A DNA stretch of 64,000 bases from Desulfolinea sp964487745 (GCA_964487745.1 CAZASG010000006.1:48945-112944), one strand, 5' to 3'. Numbered from the stretch's first letter, positions 8,476 to 16,734 are shown. Numbers and translations are program-made. The notes: generated by a model not told the origin, from the letters alone.

Positions 8476-9459
8476 TTAAAGCGAGCCCGTCTCAATATCT
8501 TTTGCCCACTCACGCTCCTGGTTGTACCAATCGACGAGGGCTTGCATCCCCTCACGCAGGCCGACTTTCGGTTCCCAGCCAAGCATTTCGCGGGCTTTGC
8601 TCACATCTGCCTGGTTGCGGCGCATATCTGCGGGATGAGCGGGGTGGCGGACGATCTCCGCTGTCCCGCCGACCAACTCTTCGGTCAGCTTGATCAGGTC
8701 GTTGATGGTGATGACCTCGTGTCCACCGAGGTTGATGATCTCGTAGCCGACCGGCTTGAGGGCAAGGATGATCCCGCTCGCGATATCGTCGATATAGGTG
8801 AATCCGCGTGATTGTTCGCCGTCGCCGTTCAGGTGGAGGGGGCGCCCCTCGGTGATCCACTGGACAAAGCGGAACATCGCGAGATCGGGGCGACCGGCAG
8901 GGCCATAAACTGTGAAGAAGCGGACGACGCTCACATCCACGTCGAAGAGATGGTGATAGCTGTGGCAAAGGGCTTCTGCGCCTTTTTTACTGGCGGCATA
9001 AGCCTGAAGCGGATAATCACTGTTCGCCGTTTCGGGCGTGGGGTAGGGAGGGTTTGCCCCGTAAATACTGGATGTGGATGCCTGAATGATCTTGGGGATA
9101 TTGTAATGACGGCAAAGCTCCAGCATGGTCAGCGCGCCGGTCGTATTCGATTTAAGCATCTTAAAGGGGACAGTCGTGCTCGCCCGTACCCCGGCACGGG
9201 CAGCCAGGTTGATAACGGCATCAATTTGGGGGCTTGATTCGGCTATCGCTTGCATCTCTTCCCAATTGGCAATATCCTTTTGATAAAAGGTAAAACCCTG
9301 CAATGCACGCAGAGATTTAAGCCGAAATTCCTTAATACTTATGTCATAAGCATCATTCAGGTTATCAATCCCGATAACCTTATGCCCCTCTTCGATCAAA
9401 ACTTGGCTGACGCGTGCGCCAATAAAACCTGCTGCGCCAGTAACCAGATAATTTGCCAT
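8476..9459 (-). CDS. NAD-dependent sugar epimerase, UDP-glucuronate 4-epimerase-like (SDR)
   Basis: Predicted to epimerise a UDP-sugar at C4 using NAD. The Rossmann motif TGAAGFIG starts at residue 7; the catalytic YxxxK is YAASK, preceded by SSIYG with the active-site Ser. The region after the fold start, GIDNLNDAYDISIKEFRLK, is characteristic of the UDP-glucuronate epimerase branch. Length 327 is normal. It lies downstream of the UDP-sugar dehydrogenase gene on the same strand; dehydrogenase plus epimerase would supply uronic acid donors for the polysaccharide. UDP-glucose 4-epimerase activity is the main alternative. Confidence 0.83.
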   Translation of the reverse strand: MANYLVTGAAGFIGARVSQVLIEEGHKVIGIDNLNDAYDISIKEFRLKSLRALQGFTFYQKDIANWEEMQAIAESSPQIDAVINLAARAGVRASTTVPFKMLKSNTTGALTMLELCRHYNIPKIIQASTSSIYGANPPYPTPETANSDYPLQAYAASKKGAEALCHSYHHLFDVDVSVVRFFTVYGPAGRPDLAMFRFVQWITEGRPLHLNGDGEQSRGFTYIDDIASGIILALKPVGYEIINLGGHEVITINDLIKLTEELVGGTAEIVRHPAHPADMRRNQADVSKAREMLGWEPKVGLREGMQALVDWYNQEREWAKDIETGSL

Positions 9460-9480
9460 AATTCCTTACCTTCTGAGAAA

Positions 9481-9508
9481 GGAAGGGCGGAGTCATCCCG
9501 CCCCTACC
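9481..9508. repeat. Short GC-rich hairpin of the GTAGGGGCGG type
   Basis: GGGCGG at 9485-9490 pairs with CCGCCC at 9498-9503 between the dehydrogenase stop and the epimerase start. On the minus strand it begins GGTAGGGGCGGG, like the perfect palindrome at 21375-21403, so it is probably a degraded copy of that element. Confidence 0.4.
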
Positions 9509-10827
9509 TAGAGACCAAAAACTTTCTCGTTGCTCCGCCCAGTTTTACCGAGTGCATTACGTGTATCAACGATCAACTTGGCTTTTTTAAGCAATGCCTC
9601 GTAATCATAAACTGTGTGGTCGGTGATGATGACAGCACAATCAGCTTTGGCAGCTGCCTCAACCATATCAGGAACGCTTTCCATTAACTCGCCTTCGTGG
9701 GTATGCAGCGAGGGGCAATAGGGATCGTGATAACTGACTTCCGCGCCCTTTTCGGCGAGCAGACCGATCACGTCCAGCGCGGGGGATTCGCGCAAATCGT
9801 CAATATCGGGTTTGTAGGCAGCGCCGACGACGAGTATCTTGCTCCCTTTGATCGATTTGCTATGCTCGTTGAGCGCATCCTGCACTTTGGTAACCACGTA
9901 ACGCGGCATCCCGGTATTGATCTCGGATGCCAACTCGATGAAACGCGCGTTGTAATTAACGGCCTTCATCTTCCACGAAAGATAAAGCGGATCAATGGGA
10001 ATGCAGTGCCCGCCGAGGCCGGGGCCGGGGGTGAATTTCATAAATCCAAAGGGCTTGGTCGCGGCAGCGTCGATCACTTCCCAAACGTCCACGCCGAGGC
10101 GGTCACACATGATCGCAAGCTCGTTCACCAAACCGATATTGATCATACGGAAGGTATTCTCGAGCAATTTCGCCATCTCAGCAGCTTCGGTCGACGAAAC
10201 CGACACAACGGTCTCGATAGCGCCGCTATACCAGGCTTCGGCAACTTCGACGCAATCTGCTGTGATGCCGCCCAAAACCTTGGGTGTATTAATAGTTGTC
10301 CAGTCTTCACGTCCGGGATCAACGCGCTCAGGCGAAAAGCATAAGAAAATATCTTCGCCAACGGTCAAACCGCTTTTTTCAGTGATGATCGGTAAAACAA
10401 ATTCGCGCGTGGTACCGGGATAGGTTGTCGACTCAAGCACAATCACCATGCCGGGGTGAACATATTTCGCCAGATCAGATGTTGCGTCGTTAATGAACGA
10501 CATATCGGGATCGCCAGTCTTGCGCAGCGGGGTTGGCACGCAGATGCTGACCGCATCCACTCCCTGCAGCACCGAAAAATCGACTGATGCCTTCAACTTG
10601 CCACTCTTGACAAGAGGTGCAACTTCTTCGGTCGGTACATCAGGGATGTAGCTGACGCCATTATTGAGCGAGTCCACTTTGCGAGCATCGGGGTCGATTC
10701 CGATCACGTCGAAGCCAGCCTCGGCGAAGACGACTGCCAGCGGCAGTCCGACGTATCCGAGTCCCAGAACAGCCATGCGAGCTTCTTTATTTTTGAGTTT
10801 GGTGAGTAAGGCTTCTTTTGTTGTCAT
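9508..10827 (-). CDS. Nucleotide sugar dehydrogenase (UDP-N-acetylglucosamine/UDP-glucose 6-dehydrogenase family)
   Basis: Oxidises the C6 hydroxyl of a UDP-sugar to a uronic acid with two NAD. The NAD-binding motif GLGYVGLPLA begins near residue 21, as in WbpA/WecC/TviB-type enzymes, and the catalytic cysteine lies in GPGLGGHCIPIDPLYLSWK, again the form used by UDP-HexNAc dehydrogenases rather than by UDP-glucose dehydrogenases (GGxCxPKD). The C-terminal UDP-binding domain includes GAAYKPDIDDLRESPAL. Length 439 is usual. First gene of the leftward polysaccharide run. Confidence 0.88.
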   Translation of the reverse strand: MTTKEALLTKLKNKEARMAVLGLGYVGLPLAVVFAEAGFDVIGIDPDARKVDSLNNGVSYIPDVPTEEVAPLVKSGKLKASVDFSVLQGVDAVSICVPTPLRKTGDPDMSFINDATSDLAKYVHPGMVIVLESTTYPGTTREFVLPIITEKSGLTVGEDIFLCFSPERVDPGREDWTTINTPKVLGGITADCVEVAEAWYSGAIETVVSVSSTEAAEMAKLLENTFRMINIGLVNELAIMCDRLGVDVWEVIDAAATKPFGFMKFTPGPGLGGHCIPIDPLYLSWKMKAVNYNARFIELASEINTGMPRYVVTKVQDALNEHSKSIKGSKILVVGAAYKPDIDDLRESPALDVIGLLAEKGAEVSYHDPYCPSLHTHEGELMESVPDMVEAAAKADCAVIITDHTVYDYEALLKKAKLIVDTRNALGKTGRSNEKVFGL

Positions 10828-10848
10828 TTTATTTTCCCATTTTTATCG

Positions 10849-10926
10849 GTCATTGCGAGGAAGGCTTTAGCCTGACGCGGCAATCTCTGATTAGAAGAGA
10901 GATTGCGTCGCTCCGCTCGCAATGAC
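10849..10926. repeat. Palindromic interspersed repeat, GTCATTGCGAG family, intergenic copy
   Basis: A 78-base element with perfect 11-base terminal inverted repeats (GTCATTGCGAG at 10849, CTCGCAATGAC ending 10926) and an inner palindrome GCAATCTCT / AGAGATTGC. It fills the gap between tsaB and the dehydrogenase. Related copies lie at 27854-27941 and, inside a gene, at 28408-28506. Confidence 0.85.
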
Positions 10927-10936
10927 ATTTTTAGAA

Positions 10937-11605
10937 TTATGAAGGAATAGGTTCCCCAACATGCACATAGATCGGCGCGAGGGATGCCGCATCGTCCGTG
11001 TCATTGGCTTGATACCGTTTCCAGGCAAGTTCTGCCAGAAAGGCAGGACGCCGCGTACACTGCGTGGGAGAGCCTAGCAGCACCTGATCGTTTTCCGCCA
11101 ACTGGGCGCGTTCTTCAGCGCTCATTTCTCCACAGACCATCGTCGGGCTGTGGATTGTTGCGAGTAACTCGTCCACGCGCATGACGGTTGGGTCTCCATC
11201 GGGCTGCCAAACTTTCCCATCGGGAGCGTGATAGCGGACAACTGCCAAACGTCCGCGCCCGGCTTGTAAAACGGCAGCAAGCCCAATATCAAGAGCGGGC
11301 TGCGCGGCGGTCAACATATCCAATGTGCGGATGCCGATCACGGGCAGCGAACGGGCTAGCGCGATCCCCTTGACCAGCGCCAGTCCTACACGCAGGGAGG
11401 TGAAGGAACCGGGTCCCAGTGCAACGCCCAACACAGAGATATCATCCATCTGCGTATTGGTGCGTTTTAGCAATTCGTCTATGGCGGGAGCAAGGGTGGT
11501 GGTATGGCGTAATTTACCGTGCCAAAGGCTTTCCCCAATGACCTGATTCCCGTCGTAAAGTGCCAGCCCAACCTGTGTGGTGGAGGTATCAACAGCGAGG
11601 AGCAT
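10937..11605 (-). CDS. tsaB: tRNA threonylcarbamoyladenosine biosynthesis protein TsaB
   Basis: Scaffold partner of TsaD and TsaE in making t6A37 of ANN-decoding tRNAs (cytoplasm). The N-terminus LLAVDTSTTQVGLALYDG is the ASKHA nucleotide-fold start, and GVALGPGSFTSLRVGLALVKG is the TsaB signature. Length 222 is normal. Its ATG overlaps the tsaE stop by one base (TAATG), showing translational coupling with tsaE. tsaD is not in the window. Confidence 0.93.
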   Translation of the reverse strand: MLLAVDTSTTQVGLALYDGNQVIGESLWHGKLRHTTTLAPAIDELLKRTNTQMDDISVLGVALGPGSFTSLRVGLALVKGIALARSLPVIGIRTLDMLTAAQPALDIGLAAVLQAGRGRLAVVRYHAPDGKVWQPDGDPTVMRVDELLATIHSPTMVCGEMSAEERAQLAENDQVLLGSPTQCTRRPAFLAELAWKRYQANDTDDAASLAPIYVHVGEPIPS

Positions 11606-12102
11606 TAGTCGCCTCCAAAAGCGGATTGTCGTAATTCTTCGATGAAGTTTTGATAGCGTTCGCCCTGCGCCTTGAATTGGATGCGGCGTTGCTCTTCACC
11701 GATATATTCCAGAAAAAGCCAGAGTCGCTCTTTAGGCAGGACGCTCTCGATGCGTTCGGGCCATTCGATCACAAGCGGACCGGAATAGAGCATATCGTCG
11801 AGATCGAGCATGGCGGCTTCGGGCGCGGATTCGAGCCGATAGGTATCAAGGTGAAAAAGCTGGCTTTCATCGGGTCGACGATACATATTAACGATGATAA
11901 AAGTGGGGCTGGAAACTGCGTCCAGCGAACCCCAGCCTTGTGCCAGGCCCTGCACAAAAGTGGTTTTGCCTGCACCCAGATCACCTTGCAAACAGACCAC
12001 ATCACCGGGTTCAAGCAATGCACCCAGGCGCATGCCCATCCGACGGGTCTGATCGGGGCTGCGACTGATAAAGTCGAGGGTGTTTTCATCCAATATCGGC
12101 AT
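11605..12102 (-). CDS. tsaE: tRNA threonylcarbamoyladenosine biosynthesis ATPase TsaE
   Basis: ATPase that drives the TsaBD complex in t6A synthesis. The Walker A motif GDLGAGKTT begins at residue 40 and is followed by GLAQGWGS and SPTFIIVN, the usual TsaE order. The domain is 165 residues, full length. A TATAAT box ends six bases before the ATG and there is no Shine-Dalgarno sequence, so the message is probably leaderless. First gene of the tsaE-tsaB operon. Confidence 0.93.
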   Translation of the reverse strand: MPILDENTLDFISRSPDQTRRMGMRLGALLEPGDVVCLQGDLGAGKTTFVQGLAQGWGSLDAVSSPTFIIVNMYRRPDESQLFHLDTYRLESAPEAAMLDLDDMLYSGPLVIEWPERIESVLPKERLWLFLEYIGEEQRRIQFKAQGERYQNFIEELRQSAFGGD

Positions 12103-12108
12103 GTGGCG

Positions 12109-12114
12109 ATTATA
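12109..12114 (-). promoter_or_regulatory. -10 box of tsaE, leaderless arrangement
   Basis: Perfect TATAAT on the minus strand with six bases to the tsaE ATG at 12102. Transcription starting about seven bases after the box would begin at or next to the start codon. Confidence 0.6.
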
Positions 12115-12161
12115 CGTCAGGGGGGAAGGGAGGGCAAGTGGGGCTCGGGCAGGAAGGTTAA

Positions 12162-12188
12162 AGAAAGAGGAAGGTGGAAAGCTTCCTC
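12162..12188 (-). terminator. Terminator after the small hypothetical gene
   Basis: On the minus strand GAGGAAG pairs with CTTCCTC around an eight-base loop and is followed by TTTCTTT. It lies 25 bases beyond the stop of the gene at 12213-12515. Confidence 0.65.
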
Positions 12189-12212
12189 CCTCTACAATCG
12201 ATTTGAGTGAAA

Positions 12213-12515
12213 TTACCTGTCGATCTTAATATTCTCTTCAATAATTTTTGTAATTTCCCCTTTCTTCATTTCAATTTCCCTTCTTGAGTATTCAAGCTTT
12301 GTAGAAGGATGTTTACTTAGTTTATCGTACAACCAATCAGAAACAAGATTTATCATAATATTCGTGGAAAGACCAACGATAATTTGAATCAATATCTCAC
12401 TATCAACACCACGTTTTTCTTCAAAGGGTTGAATAGAAATTTCTACTCCATCTGGCACATCCTGTTTTATAAAATGGGTCAATGGCACAGAATTAGTAAT
12501 TACTTTTAGTTCCAT
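12213..12515 (-). CDS. Hypothetical protein, 100 aa, AT-rich
   Basis: I do not recognise this protein. It has 100 residues: a beta-like N-terminal part (MELKVITNSVPLTHFI), an amphipathic hydrophobic segment near 41-62 (IQIIVGLSTNIMINLVSDWL) and a charged C-terminus rich in Lys and Glu. Codon use is much more AT-rich than in neighbouring tsaE and mscS, suggesting recent acquisition. It stands alone, with its own terminator at 12162-12188. Small effector-associated or antitoxin-like proteins can look like this, but nothing here proves it. Confidence 0.55.
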   Translation of the reverse strand: MELKVITNSVPLTHFIKQDVPDGVEISIQPFEEKRGVDSEILIQIIVGLSTNIMINLVSDWLYDKLSKHPSTKLEYSRREIEMKKGEITKIIEENIKIDR

Positions 12516-12704
12516 AAACTTATGCTCCCAAATCCTCTATGTAAGAAAAACTTCTTCGCCCAAATATGCCACCACGTATGGCTCATCCCACAGTTCAGTA
12601 CTACGTAAGTATTATATTGTAAGCAAACAAGGAGAGCAAATAGGATGGGCTAAGGTTTAACAAAATGCTTACGAAGAAAAGTCTGTTAGAAAGGGAGCTT
12701 CGGT

Positions 12705-12710
12705 TATAAT
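12705..12710 (+). promoter_or_regulatory. -10 box upstream of mscS
   Basis: TATAAT 60 bases before the mscS start; no convincing -35 is seen. The transcript would run through the hairpin at 12717-12738 before reaching the gene. Confidence 0.5.
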
Positions 12711-12716
12711 TCTTTA

Positions 12717-12738
12717 ACCTTGCTCTGCAAGGGTTTTT
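12717..12738 (+). terminator. Small hairpin with T-run in the mscS leader
   Basis: CCTTGC pairs with GCAAGG around a three-base loop and is followed by GTTTTT. It lies between a TATAAT box and the mscS start, so it could act as an attenuator or end a read-through transcript. The stem is only six pairs. Confidence 0.4.
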
Positions 12739-12769
12739 AATATAACCAAACCAACAGAAAGGCTTCATC

Positions 12770-13567
12770 ATGAATTTATCATTCCTTGAAAATGTCGACC
12801 CCATCGTAACCAATATTGCTATTGCACTGGCGCTCTTTATCGGCAGTATTATCCTGGCGCGTTTCCTGCGCCGCCTGCTCGACAGGGTTCTCACAACGCG
12901 CGGCGTAGATCACGAGATCAGTATTCTGCTCGGTCAACTGCTCTATTGGAGCATCCTGATCTTCGGTATCATCACTGCTCTGCAACGCTTCTTCGATGTC
13001 TCGGCTTTTCTCGCGGGTCTCGGCATCCTCGGTTTCACGATCGGTTTTGCACTCCAGGAGATCATGCAAAACTTCGTTGCCGGTATGATCCTGCTCGTGC
13101 AGCAACCCTTCGATATCGGCAACCTTGTCTCCATTTCCAGCTATACGGGGACGGTCTCTGCGATCAATATGCGCACCACAGAAGTAAAAACTTTGGATGG
13201 ACGTCTCATCATCATTCCCAATGCACAGGTGCTCTCCAACCCCATTGAGAATTACAGCCGCGCGGACCTGTTGCGTGTGGACTTGCCGATCGGCGTCGGC
13301 TACGAAACCGACCTCGACATGGCAAAGGCTACCATTTTAGAAGCTCTGCCCGGTATCAAAGGCTATCTTCCCGATCCCGTTCCGAGCATCATCTACCACT
13401 CCTTCGGCGAATCTTCCATTGATATGGACATCCGCTTCTGGATCAATACTGAAGAGAACAATCTCTTCGACGCGCGCGACGAAGCCGTGATCGTCACCAA
13501 ACGAGCACTGGATGCCAAGGGTGTCAACATCCCCTTCCCGATCCGTACCGTGCAGATGGAAAAGTAA
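12770..13567 (+). CDS. mscS: Small-conductance mechanosensitive channel, MscS family
   Basis: Membrane channel that opens under membrane tension to release solutes after osmotic downshock. Its 265 residues follow the minimal MscS plan: TM1 near 15-35, TM2 near 58-80, and the pore helix near 85-110 (FLAGLGILGFTIGFALQEIMQNFVAG), then the beta domain with NLVSISSYTGTVSAINMRTTEVKTLDGRLIIIPN, the MscS signature. Start supported by AGAAAGG upstream. Monocistronic, with two hairpins downstream. Confidence 0.93.
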   Translation: MNLSFLENVDPIVTNIAIALALFIGSIILARFLRRLLDRVLTTRGVDHEISILLGQLLYWSILIFGIITALQRFFDVSAFLAGLGILGFTIGFALQEIMQNFVAGMILLVQQPFDIGNLVSISSYTGTVSAINMRTTEVKTLDGRLIIIPNAQVLSNPIENYSRADLLRVDLPIGVGYETDLDMAKATILEALPGIKGYLPDPVPSIIYHSFGESSIDMDIRFWINTEENNLFDARDEAVIVTKRALDAKGVNIPFPIRTVQMEK

Positions 13568-13581
13568 GTTTAGAAAAGACA

Positions 13582-13618
13582 AGACTTGCACTGCTCTTCA
13601 AAAGTGCGTTGCAAGTCT
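13582..13618 (+). repeat. Inverted repeat after mscS
   Basis: AGACTTGCA (13582-13590) pairs exactly with TGCAAGTCT (13610-13618), followed by CTTTTC. It may act as a first, weak terminator ahead of the stronger one at 13635. Confidence 0.55.
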
Positions 13619-13634
13619 CTTTTCACCACAATAT

Positions 13635-13675
13635 GATGTGCAACGCATCCTATCGGATGCAATGCACATCTTTTT
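13635..13675 (+). terminator. Strong rho-independent terminator after mscS
   Basis: A long stem made of GATGTGCA / TGCACATC and GCATCC / GGATGC with a TATC loop, followed by TTTTT. It separates mscS from the convergent glycosyltransferase gene. Confidence 0.85.
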
Positions 13676-13686
13676 ATCTCCCCAAA

Positions 13687-14844
13687 CTACTCTATAGCTA
13701 GCAGATCCTTCTCTTCCTCGACCAAGCCCACTTGTGCGCCCAATATCTGTGCAATGGTACGCGAGGCTTCAGGGCGGGCAGCCTGACGACAATTCTCGAT
13801 CACCTGCTCACGTGTGGGTGGATGCGTCATCCAGCGTGAAAGGGTACGAACCACATCTTCGGAATTCGGTGCCCAAACACCGGTATCCGTCTCTTTCACG
13901 AAATCGACGTTACCGTCTTCCTGCCCGGGCAAACGCGAGAAGAGGATCAGGGGCAAGTGCGCCGCAAGTGACTCGGCAACGGTGCCCGGTCCCGCTTTGG
14001 TGATGAGCACATCGGCAGCACGCATAAAGTCCGGCATCTCTTTGGTAAAACCATAAATATAGGTCGGGATGCCCCAATCTTTGGATTCGAGTTCTGCCTT
14101 TAGCTTCTCATTCCTCCCCGCGACAACAACCAATCCAACGTATAACCCGGATTCTGCAATGGCTTGAACATTCTCCTTGATCGGGCCCATCCCATCGCCA
14201 CCGCCGACCAGCAAAGCGATGAATTCATCCTGTCCCCAGCCCAGGCGTTCGCGGATCTCGGCTTTTGTCCCTGAGGGGACGGCACAACGTTCGGGCAGCG
14301 GTTGCCCGACAACGCGGAGTTGTTCTGCGGACATCCCGTATTTCAGGGCACGCTCTTTGGCTTGTCGCGTGGGAACAAGTGTCAGGTCTGAGCGCGCATC
14401 GTACCAAAGGGCGTGGGTAGAGACCATGTCGGTCACCACCGTCACAAAAGGCGGACGTTCATCTCCCAACGCTTTTAAGATCGGAGTGGTTGCCAGAGCG
14501 TGGACAGCTACGATCAGATCGGCAGGGTGTCGCTTGACAAGTTCCTTGGTCGCCTTTCCGATATAGGGCCACATGCTGGCGGTGATGGCGCGGGCACGCA
14601 AGCGGCTATCGCTCATCTTAAAGCTCAAGCCCCAAAGATAGGGCGCTTTGACCATTTCGGGGTACCAGTCGGGCATTTTATTGAAGGGGAGCGGCGCATA
14701 GCCTTTGAAAAAATCAACCATTTCTGTGGTGACGGCATCCCCGAATTCGAGTTCAAGGGCTTCGATGATCGACTCTGTCGAGCTGCGGTGTCCGCCGCCC
14801 GTATCTGAAAAAAGGAAGAGAATATGCGGTTTTCTATTTGTCAT
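13687..14844 (-). CDS. GT28 family glycolipid synthase (MGDG synthase / processive diacylglycerol glycosyltransferase-like)
   Basis: Predicted to add a hexose to diacylglycerol or a related lipid at the membrane surface. The N-terminal motif FLFSDTGGGHRSSTESI and the C-terminal ADVLITKAGPGTVAESLAAHLPLIL match the MGDG-synthase / UgtP group. Start chosen at 14844 because AAAGGAGG lies just upstream; that gives 385 residues, the family norm. The gene overlaps the end of the DUF951 gene by 11 bases, so the two are coupled. Donor sugar cannot be read from sequence. Confidence 0.82.
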   Translation of the reverse strand: MTNRKPHILFLFSDTGGGHRSSTESIIEALELEFGDAVTTEMVDFFKGYAPLPFNKMPDWYPEMVKAPYLWGLSFKMSDSRLRARAITASMWPYIGKATKELVKRHPADLIVAVHALATTPILKALGDERPPFVTVVTDMVSTHALWYDARSDLTLVPTRQAKERALKYGMSAEQLRVVGQPLPERCAVPSGTKAEIRERLGWGQDEFIALLVGGGDGMGPIKENVQAIAESGLYVGLVVVAGRNEKLKAELESKDWGIPTYIYGFTKEMPDFMRAADVLITKAGPGTVAESLAAHLPLILFSRLPGQEDGNVDFVKETDTGVWAPNSEDVVRTLSRWMTHPPTREQVIENCRQAARPEASRTIAQILGAQVGLVEEEKDLLAIE

Positions 14845-15037
14845 CTGAATCCTCCTTTGACAGAATGACCTTAAGACGGCGTGAAAGCTCACGGCGCGTG
14901 AGCATAACTCGCCGTCCGCAGCCGCGGCATTCGAGACCGATGTCTGCGCCGAGGCGGGTTATTGTCCACTCATAGGAACCGCAGGGATGCGGTTTTCGCA
15001 AGCGGACAATTTGATTAATATCCAGTTCAGGTAGCAT
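14834..15037 (-). CDS. DUF951 family small protein
   Basis: A 67-residue protein of the DUF951 family, function unknown. The conserved pattern is present: VRLRKPHPCGSYEWTITRLG, then ADIGLECRGCGRRVML. Cys19, Cys37 and Cys40 could bind a metal, as a guess. The ATG at 15037 follows a TATAAT box by six bases and has no Shine-Dalgarno, so the message is probably leaderless. It overlaps the downstream GT28 gene. The family usually sits next to housekeeping genes in Gram-positive bacteria. Confidence 0.82.
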   Translation of the reverse strand: MLPELDINQIVRLRKPHPCGSYEWTITRLGADIGLECRGCGRRVMLTRRELSRRLKVILSKEDSDDK

Positions 15038-15043
15038 GAGGCG

Positions 15044-15049
15044 ATTATA
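15044..15049 (-). promoter_or_regulatory. -10 box of the DUF951 gene, leaderless arrangement
   Basis: TATAAT on the minus strand, six bases before the ATG at 15037, the same layout as tsaE. A divergent -10 box lies at 15077-15082. Confidence 0.6.
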
Positions 15050-15076
15050 CACCGATGCAATGCCCCTGCTGCGTGC

Positions 15077-15082
15077 TATAAT
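15077..15082 (+). promoter_or_regulatory. -10 box for the rightward membrane gene and surE
   Basis: TATAAT 27 bases before the ATG at 15109, followed by a normal Shine-Dalgarno (GAGGAG). It is divergent to the leaderless promoter at 15044-15049, so both fit within 40 bases. Confidence 0.55.
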
Positions 15083-15108
15083 TTCGCGAGTTGAAGAGGA
15101 GAGAAGAG

Positions 15109-15474
15109 ATGGAAAATAAACCAAAATTAACCAGGGTCAAATGGTACATCCTTTACGAAGTCGTTCTTTTGGCTGCCATATTCGCCTATTGGTGGTTCGC
15201 GGGAGAGCATACGATCCGTCGCTTTAGCGATGTGAGTTTCTTTGGTGGCGGGCTCGCCATGTTTATTGGCTTTTTGATCTATCGCGGCACACGCACAGCA
15301 ACAGGCAGTTTTAGTTATCAATTCGCATCGACATCCAGCGATCAGTCCATGCATGAGCGCGTTAATCGAGATTGGAAAGAACGTTTTGCCAACGAAAAAC
15401 AGATGCTGGTCGCGATCATCATCGGTGGGATACCGATGCTTTTGGGTATTCTTGCAGACAAAATTTGGGGATGA
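15109..15474 (+). CDS. Small membrane protein, possibly DUF3899-like
   Basis: Predicted membrane protein of 121 residues with three hydrophobic segments (about 14-32, 44-61 and 102-118) and a polar loop with the motif FSYQFASTSSDQSMHER between the second and third. Start set at 15109 because GAGGAG lies 7-10 bases upstream; an earlier ATG at 15091 lacks one. The layout recalls DUF3899 proteins, but I am not certain. It lies 23 bases upstream of surE and is likely cotranscribed with it. Confidence 0.65.
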   Translation: MENKPKLTRVKWYILYEVVLLAAIFAYWWFAGEHTIRRFSDVSFFGGGLAMFIGFLIYRGTRTATGSFSYQFASTSSDQSMHERVNRDWKERFANEKQMLVAIIIGGIPMLLGILADKIWG

Positions 15475-15497
15475 TTTTTCAAGAACAAGGATAGAAT

Positions 15498-16265
15498 ATG
15501 CACATTCTCATAACAAATGACGACGGCGTCACAGCGCCGGGTTTACTTGCCCTCGTTAAAGGGATGCGTCAGCTCGACGATGTACGTGTGACCGTTATCG
15601 CCCCCAACCGGAATTGGTCGGCCTCCGGACATGTGAAAACCCTCGGTCGCCCCCTGCGCGTGGACGAGACAAATCTCGCCGACGGCACCCCCGCCCTCAC
15701 CACCGACGGTGCCCCATCCGATTGCGTCGCGTTGGCGCTGCTGGGATTGACCGATCCCGTTGATCTGGTAGTCACCGGCATCAACCCCCACGCCAATATA
15801 GGGCATGATGTGACTTATTCAGGCACTGTCACCTCGGCAATGGAAGCTGTTATCGGGGGTGTTCCGGGATTGGCATTCTCGCTGGAAACCCCGAATAGTT
15901 TAACGGAAGCAGATTACTCCTCCGCGGGCGAGATCGCGCGCCGCGTCGCGGAACGTGTCATCAAAAGTGGTGGGCTGCCGGAAGGTGTCCTGCTGAGTAC
16001 GAATATCCCCTATCTCCCCATCGATGAGATCAAGGGTTGCCGCATCACGCGTCAGGGAGAGCGAATCTACCGCGACGAGCTGGTCAAACGCGATGATCCT
16101 TTCGGGCGTCCCTATTACTGGATCGGCGGGCAGCATCCGACTGGCGAGATGATCCCCGATACGGATTTCGGCGCGATCAACGAGGGTTATGTTTCGGTGA
16201 CACCCCTGCAATTGGACATGACCGCGCGCAAGGCAATGAAAGAATTCAAACACTGGGAGTGGTAA
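15498..16265 (+). CDS. surE: 5'/3'-nucleotidase SurE
   Basis: Metal-dependent phosphatase acting on nucleoside monophosphates, in the cytoplasm. The N-terminal metal site HILITNDDGVTAPGL is the SurE signature, with Asp8 and Asp9 as ligands; NRNWSASGH provides the third ligand region and VTGINPHANIGHDVTYSGTV the conserved GxNxG(x)nxyxSGTV motif. It has 255 residues, normal. A palindrome at 16270 follows the stop. Confidence 0.93.
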   Translation: MHILITNDDGVTAPGLLALVKGMRQLDDVRVTVIAPNRNWSASGHVKTLGRPLRVDETNLADGTPALTTDGAPSDCVALALLGLTDPVDLVVTGINPHANIGHDVTYSGTVTSAMEAVIGGVPGLAFSLETPNSLTEADYSSAGEIARRVAERVIKSGGLPEGVLLSTNIPYLPIDEIKGCRITRQGERIYRDELVKRDDPFGRPYYWIGGQHPTGEMIPDTDFGAINEGYVSVTPLQLDMTARKAMKEFKHWEW

Positions 16266-16269
16266 TCTC

Positions 16270-16338
16270 ACCACAGAGCACACGGAGAGCACAGAGAAAA
16301 GCTATAAAAATCTCTGTGAGCTCTGTGCTCTCTGTGGT
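16270..16338. repeat. Palindromic intergenic element built of CACAGAG units
   Basis: Left arm ACCACAGAG...GCACAGAG (16270-16295) mirrors the right arm CTCTGTG...CTCTGTGGT (16312-16338) around a short A/T-rich loop. It separates surE from the alkyltransferase-like gene and resembles mobile palindromes rather than a terminator, as no T-run follows. Confidence 0.65.
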
Positions 16339-16356
16339 AAAGAAAAAGGAGAAACG

Positions 16357-16734
16357 ATGCCCCGTTTTACATCCACCAAAAATCAGATGGATTACAACGT
16401 CCTGGTCTGGGAGATCGTGCGCCGCATCCCGCATGGGGAGGTATGCACCTACGGGCGCATCGCGGATATGATCCCGCCGCCGAACGAGATGGACCCGAAA
16501 GCCTACAAAGCCTTCGGCGCGCGCTGGGTCGGCGGCGCGATGGCCCAATGCCCTGATGATGTGCCCTGGTGGCGCGTCATCAACGCACAGGGCAAGATCA
16601 GTGCCCGCCCAAACGCAGGCTTTCAACGGGAATTGCTCGAAGCCGAGGGGGTGGTCTTCGATGAGAAAGAAAAGATCGATCTAAAGGTCTTTTTGTGGGA
16701 AGAGGGGAAACCTTCGCAAGAGATGCTGTTTTAA
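16357..16734 (+). CDS. Alkyltransferase-like protein (MGMT DNA-binding domain without catalytic Cys)
   Basis: Binds O6-alkylguanine in DNA and hands it to nucleotide excision repair. The fold resembles O6-methylguanine methyltransferase: VWEIVRRIPHGEVCTYGRIADMI is the helix-turn-helix with the arginine finger, and the active-site motif PCHRV is replaced by PWWRV, so the alkyl-accepting Cys is absent. This Cys-to-Trp change defines alkyltransferase-like proteins. It has 125 residues, typical. The gene's stop abuts the convergent ppc stop. Confidence 0.88.
   Translation: MPRFTSTKNQMDYNVLVWEIVRRIPHGEVCTYGRIADMIPPPNEMDPKAYKAFGARWVGGAMAQCPDDVPWWRVINAQGKISARPNAGFQRELLEAEGVVFDEKEKIDLKVFLWEEGKPSQEMLF

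Noticed and set aside
8323..8811. 162-residue plus-strand frame over the palindrome and the epimerase gene
   Set aside because: Mostly the antisense shadow of the epimerase; its start lies in the palindromic repeat.
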